From NCBI GenBank assembly GCA_025642065.1, contig JAODUP010000675.1, positions 145,001 to 209,000 on the forward strand: a stretch of 64,000 nt of DNA, given 5' to 3'. The position numbers and the translations under genes are program-made. This DNA is from Paralvinella palmiformis. Lineage: Eukaryota > Annelida > Polychaeta > Terebellida > Alvinellidae. The notes under the pieces are model-generated. The model saw nothing but the letters and a program-made list of their open reading frames with translations, ran no database searches and was not told the origin of the DNA. Below are positions 1 to 14,390 of this stretch, piece by piece. Numbering within the stretch: the first letter of the stretch is position 1; each line of letters opens with the position of its first letter.

Positions 1-919
1 TAACGCAACTGTCTACAACCCTTATGGAAAATATTGCATTCGTTTTTTTGCATAACTTATAAATATTCCTCTAACCCATCTTCACATAACATCAATATTC
101 AAATATAAATATACAAATATAAATAATCTGTTTCAACCAACACCCACCTGTATGACATAGGCTCATTATACGAGAAATATTATTTATCTAATGAATCATT
201 TATAATTTATTAGTGCCTTCCCGTGTGATTAAAAGTGTCGGTCGAAAACAGTATGGACCCACATTAGGGCACGATAAGCTTATGCTTATGCAACGTAAAA
301 AGTAAAAAAAGACATATATATTTCAGTGAATTGGGAGAAATAGCATTCAATTCCAAATCACTGATTCGCTTCTGATGCTTAGATGCTGACATTTGTGGGG
401 TTTAGACTTAGTAACATTTAAACCAACACAGGCGTAAACCAGAATGGTAACACTTAGTGTAAATTATTTACTAGCTTTAGGTCGATAGAGGAAATAGCCT
501 AATATAAAACATATTCAAACACAATAATCGGAATTTCGCTGTCAATGAACTTCCTGTTAATTAAACAATAATATATCGAATTATGTTATCATGATACTCT
601 ACAAATGTGCCGTCTAATTAATTCCAGTATTGGAGATTTCATGTCTTGCACAATAATGAAATAATTAGGTGAGTGATGTGTTCATCTTCGGCATTAGGCA
701 CTCATCTGATATAAAACTGACAAGAGCTTCCCAAATGAGTATCACATAACAAAATAGATTCATTGGGAAATAGTATAATTAATCAATGGGAAAACAATTG
801 TTCTTTTCATCTAAGTTATGGATGGAAACCGTATCTAGATTTAAACAAAATTAAACTATTATAATGACAGTAGTTACAGTCATATTTGGAATCATTGAGA
901 TGTATAAAAGTTACAAGTA

Positions 920-985
<66 letters not shown>

Positions 986-1430
986 ATAATAATAATTAAT
1001 AATAATAATACTATATAATACTAATACTATACTACTAATAATAATAATGGGTATTTAATAAAGCACCCTTGCTAGCAGGAGCCATTCAAAGGCCTTGTAC
1101 AAATAATATGTAATATTATAATTCCCCAAATAATATGTCTTTACAAACCCTATAAGACTTTTAAAAGATTATTATTATTTAGTTGTCATTGCCCTTTTTA
1201 TATTTACGAAATACGGGACTAATGTATCTAAGAAAAGTATTGTTTATATATGCCTCGACATTTTTTTTTGTAAAGGGAAGTATTGTTATTGATTTTTGGT
1301 TTTAATGAGTCACTGAAATGAAGTGAAGACGTTTTATTATTTCGTAACTTAAAACTTTCAAGCTCCGTTTATCTTCTAACATGTCTTAATAATGACACTA
1401 CGGTGTTCAGGAGGGTACCAGGTTAAGCAA
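1..1430 (+). repeat. Left arm of a long imperfect inverted repeat (partner 35845-36803)
   Basis: Several blocks here reappear in reverse complement near 36 kb: about 29-415 against 35858-36230, about 795-905 against 36597-36712, and about 1131-1415 against 36255-36545. The first 93 bases also match 36722-36803. The blocks are clearly homologous over hundreds of bases but differ by indels and substitutions. Block order is not the same in the two arms. No coding signal is seen. The left end may be cut by the window edge. Confidence 0.8.
921..1048. repeat. Compound (AAT)n/(ATG)n microsatellite
   Basis: A run of AAT triplets, then ATG triplets, then degenerate AAT/ACT. The partner arm at 36.54-36.59 kb has a pure ATT run at the same relative place, so the triplet tract is an ancestral part of that repeat. 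Confidence 0.95.
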
Positions 1431-3944
1431 AAATGTGGGTTTGGAAGGTTTCAGAGTGCATTAGTAATATTTTTAATATTGCACTTCGTACAGATGCTTG
1501 TTATTTAAGAAATTGAAGATGATGGCAAAAGGTAAAGTGTGTTTGTACAAAAATAAAGACAACTGTACCTGATGCAAATGTCTCTTATTAGCGATTAACC
1601 TCTGGAAATCCCGCGAAAGTAGTACACGGATTAACTATATATATACTACCTATAATCGTATTTGGGATAACGGGAGAATAAATTGTCTGGTAATATTGAT
1701 TAAAGATTTACAATTTAAAGGAAATATGTAGTATTTACTTAATATGAATATCACGATGATGGATTCTATTGCAACAATGAATACTTTCCGGCTTGCTGAT
1801 GTGCTGGTAGTTGTTGCCCGTCTGGAAAACATGATTATGATAATATGTTGATTTAAATAATCTAGAATACTAATCCAGGTAATGTTTTTGATATATAAAC
1901 CATACCAACAAATATAACCGCTTTTCACTCAATAAACGTTGCCGAACTATTTGAAAAGAATTCAGATCCGGCTTGATTTGATTCTACAATGGTCAAAGGA
2001 TAGTCTAAACAGATTTTATTGAGCTGCAAAAATGAACAGACTAGGATACACATTTACATTCAACTGAACAGTTAATTCACGTTTTGTATATACATTGTAC
2101 ATAAAATTCAATATATTGCTTTTCAATAAAGTGTTCCTGTTTCACGTAGCGATGTACAGTACACTTGTTTATTCAATTAGAACTTAGAATAGTACTCAAA
2201 TAACAACCAATAATTATAAAAATATATAAGAAATTAGGGAATTTACATTTTATGTTGCATTTATTCAGCTTTCTCTACACTACTTGATTGAATCCATACA
2301 AGATATATTAGCCAAAATGAATTCCTCATCAAATAATGTCTCAGGCTAATTACACAAAACATTAAAATAAATGTCTCAATCACAAGAAATAACACTAACT
2401 CAGGCATGATATATTTTACAATTGAATAAGGAATATTAGACATTCCACATAGACAGATGAATCTAAATAATTGTGAGCTGGTGTAATGTGATTTGTTTTA
2501 TGAAATATTAACTTGTAGGATTTGTCTAGTGTTGAGTCTCCCGTCGTTTATTCATCTAGTTTTATTAAATATGATGCCAGCAAATAATAATTGCTCTGTT
2601 GAAATAATTATACAAAAGCGAAATAATCTTAGTCGAAAACATGCAGAACATAGCCAAATCGGTGAACCAATCATCATCAATTTTAGTAATTAATTAGGTA
2701 AGTAATTAATATGCTAGTTTACCTACCTGATGTTCAGATTGCTCAGCCTATATTTTATATTTTAATAAAAATGAATGATTTAATTAGAACTTCGGTTATT
2801 CTTTATATTAGTGCGAAAAAACCAATTGCTGCTTCAAGTCGACTGTAACTGAACGATAAGTATATTTGGTCAGAAGCATGATGCATTAAAATGAAATCAG
2901 TCAATTGATGTCACATAAATATGAAGAATCTCCTTGGATATCGGTTTGACGATAAATATCGCAATTAATAGCGAAAAATAAGTTGCTATTAGTCTTCGAT
3001 ATAGAATACATATATTCTCAATATTATTTCATTTTCGTTTCATTTTCTGAATAAGCGAAATCAACAAATAGATTTCTAGCAAGGAAACTGCTAAAAGCGT
3101 GAAAAGTTTAACCTTCATTTCTTAGCTTTATCTATTTCTCTTCTAACGATACCATAGCACATTTAAATTAATGGTACCATTCATATTCACTGATGTCATA
3201 TGTCTGAATAGTGATAATTACATACACATTAAGAATGTACAACGCAGGAGCGAATCACAGAAACAGAACTATAACACCTTTAGGTAATATTATAACCATT
3301 TAATAATCATAAGATATAAACTGCATTTAAACCTATAGTTTGTAGATTTCGCTGACAAGATTTTCGGTGTCGAGTAATTCTGAAAACATACTAACAATAG
3401 TACCATGCGCTAATTTATATAACTATCGTGGGTCTCCATATCGAATATAATTAACGCTTAATACTACCAAGCCAATAATTATTAAACTTTGATATCAGTA
3501 ATTGAAGCCAACATAATTGATTAATACAGCAGGTGGTAATGTCAGTAACATTGGAAGCATTATAAATATCAGTTGTCTCTTAATATGACGTATAATGTAA
3601 TACAGTATAAGCCCTTTGATCTCTATATTATATTCGTTCATAAGTCGATAATGTAAATGGAGTATATGGCGATTACCAATAAGTAATCCTCTTGTAGAAT
3701 TTCTTTCGATGCAACACGGTCTACTATTACCAGCTTAGCAGCTACACATTTTACTGAAACTCCAGTCTACAGGATATGTCTTAAGCTGGTGTATTTGTTC
3801 AATGTTGACGTCTGGTGGTTTAGCGACCGTCCTAGAATTTGGCTAAGGAAGCCGAGGAACACAATCACAATTGTAAGTAAACATATCTTCATAGACCTAA
3901 AATAAACTTTAAAAATGACCCAATAAAATGTGATTTTTCTACTA

Positions 3945-3947
<3 letters not shown>
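1431..3947. other. Gene-free AT-rich stretch
   Basis: Only short AT-driven open frames (60-90 codons) with no recognisable domain, and no repeat that I could match elsewhere in the window. Confidence 0.6.

Positions 3948-3987
<40 letters not shown>
3948..3987. repeat. (TA)n microsatellite followed by CA-rich tract
   Basis: About 20 TA units. The following 150 bases (to about 4180) are CA-rich, with many ACACA motifs. Confidence 0.95.
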
Positions 3988-3991
<4 letters not shown>

Positions 3992-4378
3992 CGCAGAGAC
4001 ACACATACACACAAATGCAAACTCACGTGCGCACGAACACAAAACACACAACCACAACCGCTTTATCATACATCTACACATATCCGCAAACTTTATCTCA
4101 TAAATCTACATACGCACATTAGCGCACACACTTAGACCCCTATTATTAGTCACATAATACACATACAAGTAAATACACACAGAGGGAGAGATTGTCTGTA
4201 ACCCTATTCACTGTACACAATCTACAGCTGGTAGGGTAAGGAGTTGCTATTTTATTACAAGGATAACCACAACAAGTAAATTACACACAACGTGTGATCT
4301 ATTGTATACCCATACCCTACTTTGCTCCTAATTATACAATATCCAAGCTCAGCTGTAAATTGCCGAAATAAATAAATA

Positions 4379-4383
<5 letters not shown>

Positions 4384-4433
<50 letters not shown>

Positions 4434-4446
4434 GTATATATATATA
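4384..4446. repeat. (TA)n microsatellite
   Basis: About 30 TA units with one ACG interruption near the right end. Confidence 0.95.
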
Positions 4447-5080
4447 CAGTATCTTGGTGTCCATATAGCTTGAACTTTGGTTGAACTTTACGTTGCAGGA
4501 ATGACTGTCTATTAATAAATTAATTTAGAACTTTGTATGTGTATCCTTAATTTGTTTAAGTAATTTCAGTTAAAGATATTGTATGTCCAGCCTTTGTGTA
4601 TTATTCACAGTTGTTATATTTACAATGCATTGGTATAACTTAAACCTCAGATACTTTCTCTATTTCTTATTTTTACCAAGTGATAATAAGCAAGAACAAG
4701 CAATATATATATATATATATCATTATCAATATTATTATAATTAAGCAATTTCATAAAGATTATGTTTCATCTATTAAATGTTGGAAATAACCAAGTTGTA
4801 TCACAAATGGTTATATTGCAGACGCCTTTCTATATTAATTCGCATACCTTATTTAAATATTTTGAAAACAATCGGAAGTACAATGGACTTATTAAATCAG
4901 GTATAATACATAGCATGCTGCATCGGGTTAGGTTAGGCATTAAATTAATCTATTGATAGTCATTGATAGTCATTAGGTTTAATTTTAAATATATTGATTG
5001 TAGATTCACCACTATTTCTGTTTTTGGATTTGTATTTCTTGAAATACTCAAGACTATCTTTCTAATCAAGCTTTTCTTAT

Positions 5081-5083
<3 letters not shown>
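4447..5083. other. Gene-free AT-rich stretch
   Basis: Nothing recognisable beyond a short TA tract near 4704. Open frames are short and without domains. Confidence 0.6.

Positions 5084-5127
<44 letters not shown>
5084..5127. repeat. (TA)n microsatellite
   Basis: About 21 TA units. Confidence 0.95.
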
Positions 5128-5454
5128 TATTTCTAATTGTGGCTAAATGGCAAAATGTCAAATAGCAGTAAGTAAAACAAATAACAGTTCCCAAACTCAC
5201 TGGCCGAACTGAGGTCTTTACCGTTTCCCAATAGAACTATATTTCTATGGTCAGCCTGGAAATTTTGCAGGATAACAAATGGCGCACAACAAGTATGTAG
5301 AGTTATATAAGGATGAACGACTAAGATAAAAGCACAAATTAGAGTCAAGTGCTTGGGATTGTTTATTTATTTTCTATTCTAGTCAACGATAAACAACTCT
5401 CACTGGCAATTGAATCTAATTACACCAAAAGCAATATCCCATTCGAATTCAGTT

Positions 5455-5810
5455 TCACCGTCACTTATAAAGTCTTCGATTACAGTAATAACTCATTCAA
5501 TTACACCACTGCTGATTCAGTCACTCACCCTTTCATTTATTCAATTATTGACACATGTACTCACTCATTCACGCCCTTACACATTTATTCGTGTACTAAC
5601 TCAATTGCTCAATCATGCACTCATTTACTCACTTACTAACTAGTTTATACACTCACTCAAATAATCACTTACTCACTAAGATAACTAATCCCTTACTTTG
5701 ATATCTCAATACGTTTCTCACCAACGAACATTCTCATTCACTCACTCACTAAATCATTCCCTCTCTTCCTTACTCACTCATCACTAATCTACTCTACTCT
5801 ACAGTCTTCC
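5455..5810. repeat. Degenerate CACT/TCAC-rich simple repeat
   Basis: Many interrupted CACTCA and TCATTCA units. The overlapping open frames, rich in Thr, Ser and His, are products of this low-complexity sequence. Confidence 0.8.
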
Positions 5811-7411
5811 AAGTTAACCTATACTCTCAAATGGCTTTCTCAATTTCTCTGTTACTATCTTCGTGATACCTATATCGTAATACCTAGCCTCATGCATGAG
5901 AGCATGCTTTCGTTAAATAATGTTCGTGATATAAAGTAATAAAAAAACAAGAGCGTGTGAGCATTTTTGTTTAATGTTTTCGTTTGTTATTATTTTCTTA
6001 TTGGTTTCACAGTTTCGCTTCTTGGAATGAAATGACTAAGAAATACACATTACAACTATTTTTATTTATTTATCGAATTATCAGAAATAATGAGTTTTTA
6101 GATGGTGAATAATTTACTTTTAGCTAATTGCCAAAAGTGTAGTGATTTGTTTGTTTTTAGCTTTAGTTTATATATTTATCATATTTATCTTCCAGAGCAA
6201 GTGACAAATACAGAAAACCTATAAGTGATCTGTCTAAAATAACATAAATTATCTCGATTCGCAAAGTTAATTGTATGATACTCATATTTAGAAGTAAAAC
6301 AATCCCCACATATTTCTGACTGACACATTGACTAACACATCAATTCAATTAATGAATTAATTATGATCATATTTACTGACAGATGGACTGACCAGCTGAC
6401 AGTGAAATGACTAACTTCCTGGCCTATTTAATGAGTAAATATATATTAGATCACTACCTCACACAATCATTGGACGAAACAATCCCCTAATAAGTTTACC
6501 TGCCACACACCTAACTGATGAAAGGTAGTCTTCTAGTAAATTAGTTGGACAGTCTGCCAACGCAGGAAGTGAGAGTAATCACTTAACATCACACTGACGG
6601 CATCACTTTAGGTCTTGTATAAAGTTTATGTGTTACCTTATCCCCTTTTCATGGGGGTAATATTCATTGTTGATGATGTGGATTTCGGCTTACGTACAAT
6701 GCTAAATTTAAACAAAGTTATTAACAAATCGAAGATGACTGTGGACAATATGTTTGCCTTGTTAAATCAGCTTTTATTCATTCTTATAACACTTGTTTTG
6801 CCAATTTGTATGAAGAGTATTTTCTCTATTAAGCTAAAAACAAGTGTTTGATCCGATTAAGGTTTTTCTTCAGGTTTATAGGGTAAGCATGCCATCTTAT
6901 TGCCGTTGAGATTTAACAAAAGCTTTCTAACGCTGGGAGGATTGGAATTAACTAGAAAAACTGCATTTGTTTGACAATCTATTTCTTACACAAGGAATAT
7001 TATCCGACTGGGAGTTGTGGATTTTGAAATAAATTGGTTCTTTGGACTGTTTTGTTATCTATCAGATCTAGTTATTTGTGTTACGCCTTGGCTAATGAGC
7101 GTTTGCATATGTGTTCTAGTTTAGATAAAACGTTATGAAAAGGAAATAGAAATGTACTTAAATATATCAACCAAGTGAAATATATTGTAATGAATTTGTG
7201 CTTGTTTGTTTATGAATTTGGTGTATCAATCACGGGAAGTCTGAACGTAAGTGTAAAATCATGAATGCTAGATAAAAGTATCAATAACCAAATACACATA
7301 TCGGGCTCATAATCAGTTATTTAAGCTAACCTTTATAGAATCACGTTAAAGAAGAATAAACGTAATTGATATAACAAATTGCTGTTTTTCATATTATCTT
7401 TGAGTGTATGA
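5811..7411. other. Gene-free AT-rich stretch
   Basis: No domain-bearing frame. A mildly repetitive GACTGAC/TGACTAAC section lies at 6310-6420. The small hydrophobic frame at 6615-6851 has no recognisable family. Confidence 0.6.
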
Positions 7412-8505
7412 TAATAATAATAATAATAATATACAAAATGTATATAGCGCTCTAAATAACCTGTAACAAGGTTACTCTGAGGCGCTTGATAATAAATAAT
7501 TCTATGGATGTAACAGATTTACATCTTTAAAAATACATAGTTCTTTCCAGTTAAATACATAATATATTCAGCTAGGAAAAGCTGAAACAAGAAGATTAGT
7601 TTATATCTTCTTTTTGAATGTATCAAGGATCTTGGACTTTATGATGGTTTATGGAAGATTGAGGTCGCAGAGGCTTTTCTGAAACATCTATTACCGTATG
7701 TCACTCAACGTGTTGTTGGTACGGCTAAGAATGCGCCAGACTCAGACCGTAGAGACCTTGTCGGCTGATACGGAAATACAAGTTCCTCTAAGTCCTTAGG
7801 GGCAGTACACTGAAGTGCCTTAAAAGTGTACATCAGATCTTGTACTGCGACCCATATATAACCGGAAGCCAATCAGGGAGTTCAAGACTGGTGTTATATG
7901 TTCTCTTTTATAAGCGGGAGTGACTAACCTAGCAGAATAATTACGTACTTTCTGTAGCCGTGTCATCAGTGTGCTTAGAAGACCATACAAGAGAGCGTTG
8001 TCGTAATCTAGCCGATATGTTATCAGGGCGTATGCCAGTGTTTTGCAAGCATCAAATGTGATATACCGCCTGATGTGACCAATATTACGAATTTGGTAAT
8101 AACAGGCTTTGGATATTGCATTTACTTGCCTCTCCATGGTCAGGGATGTATCAAAATATACTCCGAAGTTTTTCAATGACGATGCTACAGAAACAGTATT
8201 CTTACCTACCTGAAGCCGTAATTCTTCATTTATCCCAACCTAATGTTTTGGGTTAAAGATAATGAGCTCTGTCTTTTCCTCGTTTAACTGAAACATGTTT
8301 GCACTCATCCAAGTACTGATATCAGCAAAACAAGCTACTAATTTATTTGCAACGTCGGACCAAGTTGTTTTTGGCATGATCGGCATATAAACTTGGGTAT
8401 CATCTGCATAACAGTGGTAGAGCAAATTATAGCTGCTACATGTCGCACCAATTAGTTTTGAATACAAACAGTGCTTACGTGGTCCAAGTACAGATCTTTA
8501 TCGCA
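7412..8505 (-). pseudogene. Non-LTR retrotransposon (CR1/L2-type LINE) 3' half, degenerate
   Basis: Relic of a LINE polyprotein, which would copy its own RNA into DNA at a nicked target. Read on the minus strand, a frame at 8240-8467 contains the reverse-transcriptase box YADDTQVY and the later block FQLNEEKTELIIF. The frame at 7820-8176 continues with KNFGVYFDTSLTMERQ and YYQIRNIGHIRRY, the usual C-terminal RT/thumb blocks of this group. A degenerate SVLGP box sits near 8490, and upstream sequence is missing. Past 7820 the C-terminal tail continues in other frames with stops (LRSESGAFLAVPTTR, then TYGNRCF). The copy ends in a GCGCTATATA-type 3' end and an (ATT)n tail at 7412-7431. It is 5' truncated and dead. 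It is close to the fragment at 24.8-25.3 kb. Confidence 0.9.
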
Positions 8506-10014
8506 AATCAACATTCGGACAATTACCTGCTTTTATTTAACTTCAGCACTGTAAGTTGGCCAAGGGAATCATTCAGAGATAATTGAAACAATCATCTTAA
8601 TTCGCATAGACACAGGTAAAACTGAAATTCTGTCCTAGATACTAACATCTGATATTCCATGTGTTGTTTACTGATTACACTCACTTACTTCATTGGTTGC
8701 CTGACGAACTATCTGACTAAATGAAAGTCATTTCTCTATTAGATAGCAGACAGTTAGGCTTACTGATTCGTTATTTAAATAATGGTGTGAATAAATAGCC
8801 ATTTAGCTTATCAGTAAGTAACACGACACATACTCAATCAGTTATTCAGTCAATAAGACACTTGTTATCTTGCATGCATTCAGCTAGTCAGTCAGTCACC
8901 CTCTGGGTCAATCAGTCAGTCCATGAAATAAACTGCAATTAAACAGAAGTATGATTCCAGATTTAGTGGATTTTACAAAGGCTATTTAACTAATACAAAA
9001 ATCAACCATACTGCAAATATTAGAGGATGACATTTTGGAAAGAATAATATATTAATGAAGCATACTTTGGTAATGGTATTACATGTAAAAAAACGTTGCT
9101 GATAATTTCGTAACATTTCCAGGAAGGGTAAAGTTAATTCGAACGGATTCGTTTCAAAGTTCTGCAACATAAAACTTAATTTAGATTAGGTGTATCAGAT
9201 ATCAACCAAGTGTCATTAACAAAGAAAATTCAACGGCGTATACAAAATACATCACATAAAATATGTCAGCCAGTAAAACATTAACAATTATAGAGACGGC
9301 CGGTATACAACGTTGGATACAGAAATCCATGCATCTTAACTAAGAGAATAAACTTAAATTTTATGAACAACCATATTGAAAAGATGCCGGTTTTTATACC
9401 ACAAATCGCTCAATTGGTTACACATAACCACACGCGATTGACAGTGATAGACAATAATCATCGGGTGCTCTTAGTTCCATACTTTACTGAATAATAACCA
9501 ACATCTAATATACAAGAAATTATCTTCTATTGCAGATACAAAAAGCCCGAGTTGTTGTCTTTCACTGCCAAGAATGGAAGGTCGTTCACGTTTTGAAACA
9601 GTCACAATAATGCCACTCAAAACTAGTTCTAATATTTCATTATTGTTCAAGCCGGTACAACTAAGGAAACCAATTAGCATTTGTGAGAATTGTATTATAA
9701 TAATTATTTTGATAATGAGAATGTACTAAACCATTCTAAAACACAACATGAACGTCTATATAGCACACCAATAAGATTGTTTAGAAAATTAGTTTCTGTG
9801 ATTACGGTCCATTGGTCAAGTCAGGCATCGTATGGCCAGAAGTTTGTGTCGGTTTAAAATACATTAAAATATCGACTATATGTATCCGATTTGACATAAT
9901 GTTTGTTCATAGAGAAATATTATCTAGACCAGAAGAGTGAAATATAATTCACTAGATGCATGGATATTTGAAGAAAAAAGCATATATATTTGACATTTTA
10001 GGGTTCCCTTCAAT
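8506..10014. other. Gene-free stretch with short CAGT-rich tract
   Basis: A short run of GTCAGTCAGTCA units lies near 8882-8930. Otherwise AT-rich with no recognisable coding or repeat structure. Confidence 0.6.
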
Positions 10015-10388
10015 TTATTCGCATGAAAATACGCGTATTCAGTTCACAAATTGAATAATTTTACTGAGGAACTGATTTAAAATTCCTGAAGTATAATACT
10101 TGTGATATCAAACCTGATTAGCACATTATGTATATGGACTATGAGTTTACCCATCCACTGAAATAGGTGCGCCACTGAGTTCGATTCTTTTTGAGAATAT
10201 TGCCGCAATAGATGTTTTGTAATTATTATCATATTATTATTATCATTAATTGGAAAATTACACATTAAATACTGAAAAAACGGGTGTATATTATGATCTA
10301 TGTAACGAATATCATATATTTTTGTCGCTGGAATATTCAACTTTGGAGATTTACTTTAATATTGTTGTTATTGTTATAGGCAAAAGTA

Positions 10389-10643
10389 ATGCCTGATCAG
10401 ATGGCTGTCAATGCCTTGGTCACCACACATTTAAAATGTATGATTAATAGCATAACCCCTGACATATACATCAATGGCAATGATGTTATGGTATATATCC
10501 TTTTGTACAATACAATGATGTATTTATCTTTTCCTGTCAAACGAAGAATTGGGATTTTAGCCTGGATATTATCTGATAATGTACAGAATCGTGACACTGA
10601 ATACCGGACTAGTAGTTTAGACAGTTCAGGCAGTTCTGATTAG
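10389..10643 (+). other. Open frame shared by the three long repeats (copy A)
   Basis: An 84-codon frame. Its first 58 codons align without gaps to the frame at 30263 in copy B and, apart from a premature stop, at 59373 in copy C. Shared residues include QMAVNA, VTTH, DIYIN and VKRRI. I recognise no domain. Counting A-B differences by codon position over those 58 codons gave about 12 first, 7 second and 13 third. That is only a weak deviation from neutrality, so coding status is doubtful. The frame may be open by chance in a repeat without indels. Confidence 0.3.
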
Positions 10644-11895
10644 TAGATATGACATGCTAACCTCCAGAATACGTATTTTAGGTATTATCTGCGACAAAAG
10701 GCAAAGTTTAGTTAAACACCTGTCATATCTCAACGAATTGATTACATAGTAGTTCACCTTCATATCGTCACATTTTAACATAAAATGAAATTGACCCTGA
10801 GACGAGCTCCTATTTTGCTTTCTATGCCCAATCCTTCTTTATTAATATGTTTTCTTTTTGCTCGCTTCTAACTTTATCATCATATCAGTATTTGAATATT
10901 AATTAAAAAACATATACTTTGACATTGGAAAGATAAATTGCTACACACAATGGTCTAATATGAGAAAGGTAACGAATTAATAAATTTAACGGGAGACAAA
11001 CAAACGTTTCCAGGTTAGAATAATTTTGATGGTAAAGACCCTTACCATTCCACATATGAAACAATTTGACCCCCTAGTACATATACGAAATAATTCTGAT
11101 GCCTGAAACAGTTCACCTTTTATTAGAAGAAACGGCCAGCCATGATATATAATAATTATAAATTATTTAGCAAACGCATGGTTAATAATACACATCTAAG
11201 CAGCAATGAAATGAGAGGAATACCGCTTATTGTCTGTCACGTTGGAGATAAACAAGCTAGACTGAGACGCCTAAATATTTCGATCTCGTAGATAATGGGA
11301 GAGCTATTTCTATTCATTCTGAAATGCTTAATGTTATTAAATTACTACTTAGAAACGCCTTTTCTCTGGAAAGACTGTTAAATAAGACCAATTCATTTAA
11401 AGGAAATAGACCAACAGTTTTATATTTATTTTATTCCTGAAGCCAACATTGACACATCTACATATATGCAATGTAATTTCCTTATCTAGGTTGTAACTAA
11501 TTCTAAGATGAATCCATTTCAAGCGAAATAAAATCCTTCAAACCATATTATTACAAATATTCCAAATCATTATAACATCAGTACATCTCTACAAAGTTAT
11601 TATTCGTTGTTGGAGAAATAATAAACTTTTTAGTGAAGTTATTGACAACCTCTGATACATTACAAAAACATATTGAAAACTCAGAAATAATATTTTTTAC
11701 TTCTTTTCCTGCATGACTGTTGCAGATTTATTCTCTCATGACACACTAGATGGTGCTGGAAGTATTTTTTTAAAGTTCGAAATTGTTTTCATTTAGAAAT
11801 AATATTTTTATTAGTTAGGTCATGAAACATGTTATTGGGTATTAATAATTAATAATCCTAGAAATGGCACTTGTTCAAATAAACATATTTACATA

Positions 11896-11911
11896 TTATT
11901 ATTATTATTAT

Positions 11912-11952
<41 letters not shown>

Positions 11953-12310
11953 GTAGAAGTAGTAGTAGTAGTAGTAGTGGTACTAGTAGAAGTAGTAGCA
12001 TTATTATTATTATTAGTAGTAGTAATAGTAGTGGTAGTAGTAGAAGTACTAGTGATGGTGGTGATGGGAGTAGTAGTAGTAGTAGTAGTGGTAGTAGTAG
12101 TAGTAGTGTCGTTGTTGTAGTAGTAGTAATATCATTAGTAGTAGAAGTAGTACTAGTAGTAGAAGTAGTAATAGTAGAAGTAGTTGTAGTAGTAGTAGAA
12201 CGTTTAGTAGTAGTAGTAATAATAACGATGAAGTAAATGTAGCAGTAGTTGTTGTGTTTGTGGTTGTAGTAACAGTAGTTGTAGTATTAGTTATTGTAGT
12301 TTTATAGTAG
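11896..12310. repeat. (TAG)n/(AGT)n trinucleotide expansion with interruptions
   Basis: About 400 bases of TAG/AGT units with TTG, GAA and GGT variants. Copy C has a shorter version at 60188-60320. Copy B lacks it. Confidence 0.9.
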
Positions 12311-13560
12311 CAATAATTGGAGTAATGGTAGATAAAGTAAATGGCTTTTTAGTTGTAATATTGATATTATCATAAATTGCAGGAAGGGATCTAACTTCTG
12401 AAGCGTTAAAAGTGGGAGTTTTATTGTCTATTATTGTGAAAATATATCTAGGAAAATAACTGAAGAGGTTTCAACAAATATAGTTGGGTTACCTCCATGT
12501 CCTAATTTGTTTTCCACTGAGTTATATACCTAACGCTTAAAGTTTTAGTTTTTTTTAAATCTCAGATTACTTATTATCATCTGCTTTTTTACTCTCATTC
12601 TAGGTAAAATGGCGGTGTCCAATTTTTGAATTTGTTTACTCATATTTGTGTAACTCAACATTTGGGTTATAAATACCTGTATTTTGACTTACCTACTTTC
12701 GGCAAACATAAATATAATGAGTCAACAAAGTTCAATGTAAGGTTAAATGAATGCGGAGTTCTGTGGTAGATTTGGCCTTTCTCAATATATCAGTAATTAA
12801 TATTGTAGTGGTTATTGTGTTAATCTAAATCGTAATGTAGTTTGAACATTTAAATTAACTAGGAAATGGGTTATCAATAATATACACTAACACATTTGTT
12901 TGTAGTTAACAACAGTACATGAATAACTCATGATTGTCGGAAGTGTGCCTAAAACATTGATTTATTTCTCTAAGGGAACACTATTTTATTTTAATTATTA
13001 ATATATGATGGATTTACCAAAATCGTTTAATCATTAACGGGTCTAGGCAAATATTACAAAATGGTGATTACACAAAGATTCATTGTTGTATTTAAGCTTG
13101 ATCAACGATTCGTGGTCAATACTATTAATTTTCCCATTTGTTAAGAAGATTCTGTATATAGCGTTGTGTTTCAAATAAATATTTCCCTTTTAATAATGTC
13201 AGCATCTGCTTCAACAAATGATCTACGTCTGCATCCACAAGTATGAAATCTGAGCAAAACAGGAAATAAACATAACGAAAAATAACCCGCAGTTGATAAA
13301 GCAATCTAAAAGGCTAAAGGGTAGCACCGGAGAATTGTCAGGAGCAAACAATTATAGTTTATAAAAATATCACTTTTGAAACAAAGACACACATGCATAA
13401 CTAATATTAACACAAGTGAAACTACAACAAGAAAGACGATCACCGAAATTTAATGCCCACAGATAAGCTGAAAATTACAATGTAGTATAGCAGTATTTAC
13501 AAATAAAGAACTAAACAATAACCAATTTATAAAGCATTATGCAGTTATTTGTCAATTCTA

Positions 13561-13562
13561 GC

Positions 13563-13591
<29 letters not shown>
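13561..13591. repeat. (TA)n microsatellite in copy A
   Basis: It occupies the same position as the (TA)n tracts at 32652 (copy B) and 61703 (copy C), so it predates the duplications. Confidence 0.95.
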
Positions 13592-13595
<4 letters not shown>

Positions 13596-14149
13596 TTGAT
13601 ATGTTCCGCTCTCATGTCTAGCGTTAATTAAAGTAACTGTTTTTCATTGACTGAGATAATGCGTATTGTTATTAGTATGGCTACAAATAATGGCTATCAT
13701 TGTTTTATGATGACAGATATAAAGCTTAGGAATAGTATAATTAACACAAACCTCACGACACACTATATTTGCTCGTATAGTATTGTCATCGTACAGTAAA
13801 TAAATGGACTAAAGATCAAATAAAGTATTCTTTTGAACTTTTATAGACAATGAAAACTCGGCTGATCGATAGCCAAGGAGAGATTTGAAGATAAACACCT
13901 GGATAACATCTAATTATATACATAATCAGGCCACGGAATACCAGCCAGCCAGTTTTAATTTTCAGATTAACTATATATGACATTCTGACCACTGGAATTG
14001 AAACGGAAGATATTGTTTTCAATAAAGGATAAATTTTAATAAGCACCAACTATAGCTCTTCATATTAGGTACACAGTATTGTCTCATTATAAAATTTGAA
14101 TGCAGTACTTATGCGAGCTCCTGTAATATATTTTAGCAGTTACATCTAT

Positions 14150-14390
14150 TATTATCCGTGCGTGTGTGAGTGTAGGAATTGTGTGTGTATGTTGGTGTAT
14201 GGATGGGCGTTTGTATATACCTTTTTATGTTTTTGCGTGTATGTGCCTACTTGTGTATGTGTGAGTGAGTGTGTGCCTAAATGTTTGTGCCTAAATGTTT
14301 GTTTGTGTGTGTTTGTGTGTGTATGAGGGCATAAGTGTGTATCTTTGTGTGTGTGTGTACCCGTGGTTGTATAAGCCTTTTCGTGTATAA
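14150..14390. repeat. Degenerate (GT)n/(TGTTTG)n tract
   Basis: GT-rich low-complexity DNA. The Cys/Val-rich and His/Thr-rich frames over it are artefacts of the repeat. Equivalent tracts occur at 33182 and 62226. Confidence 0.9.
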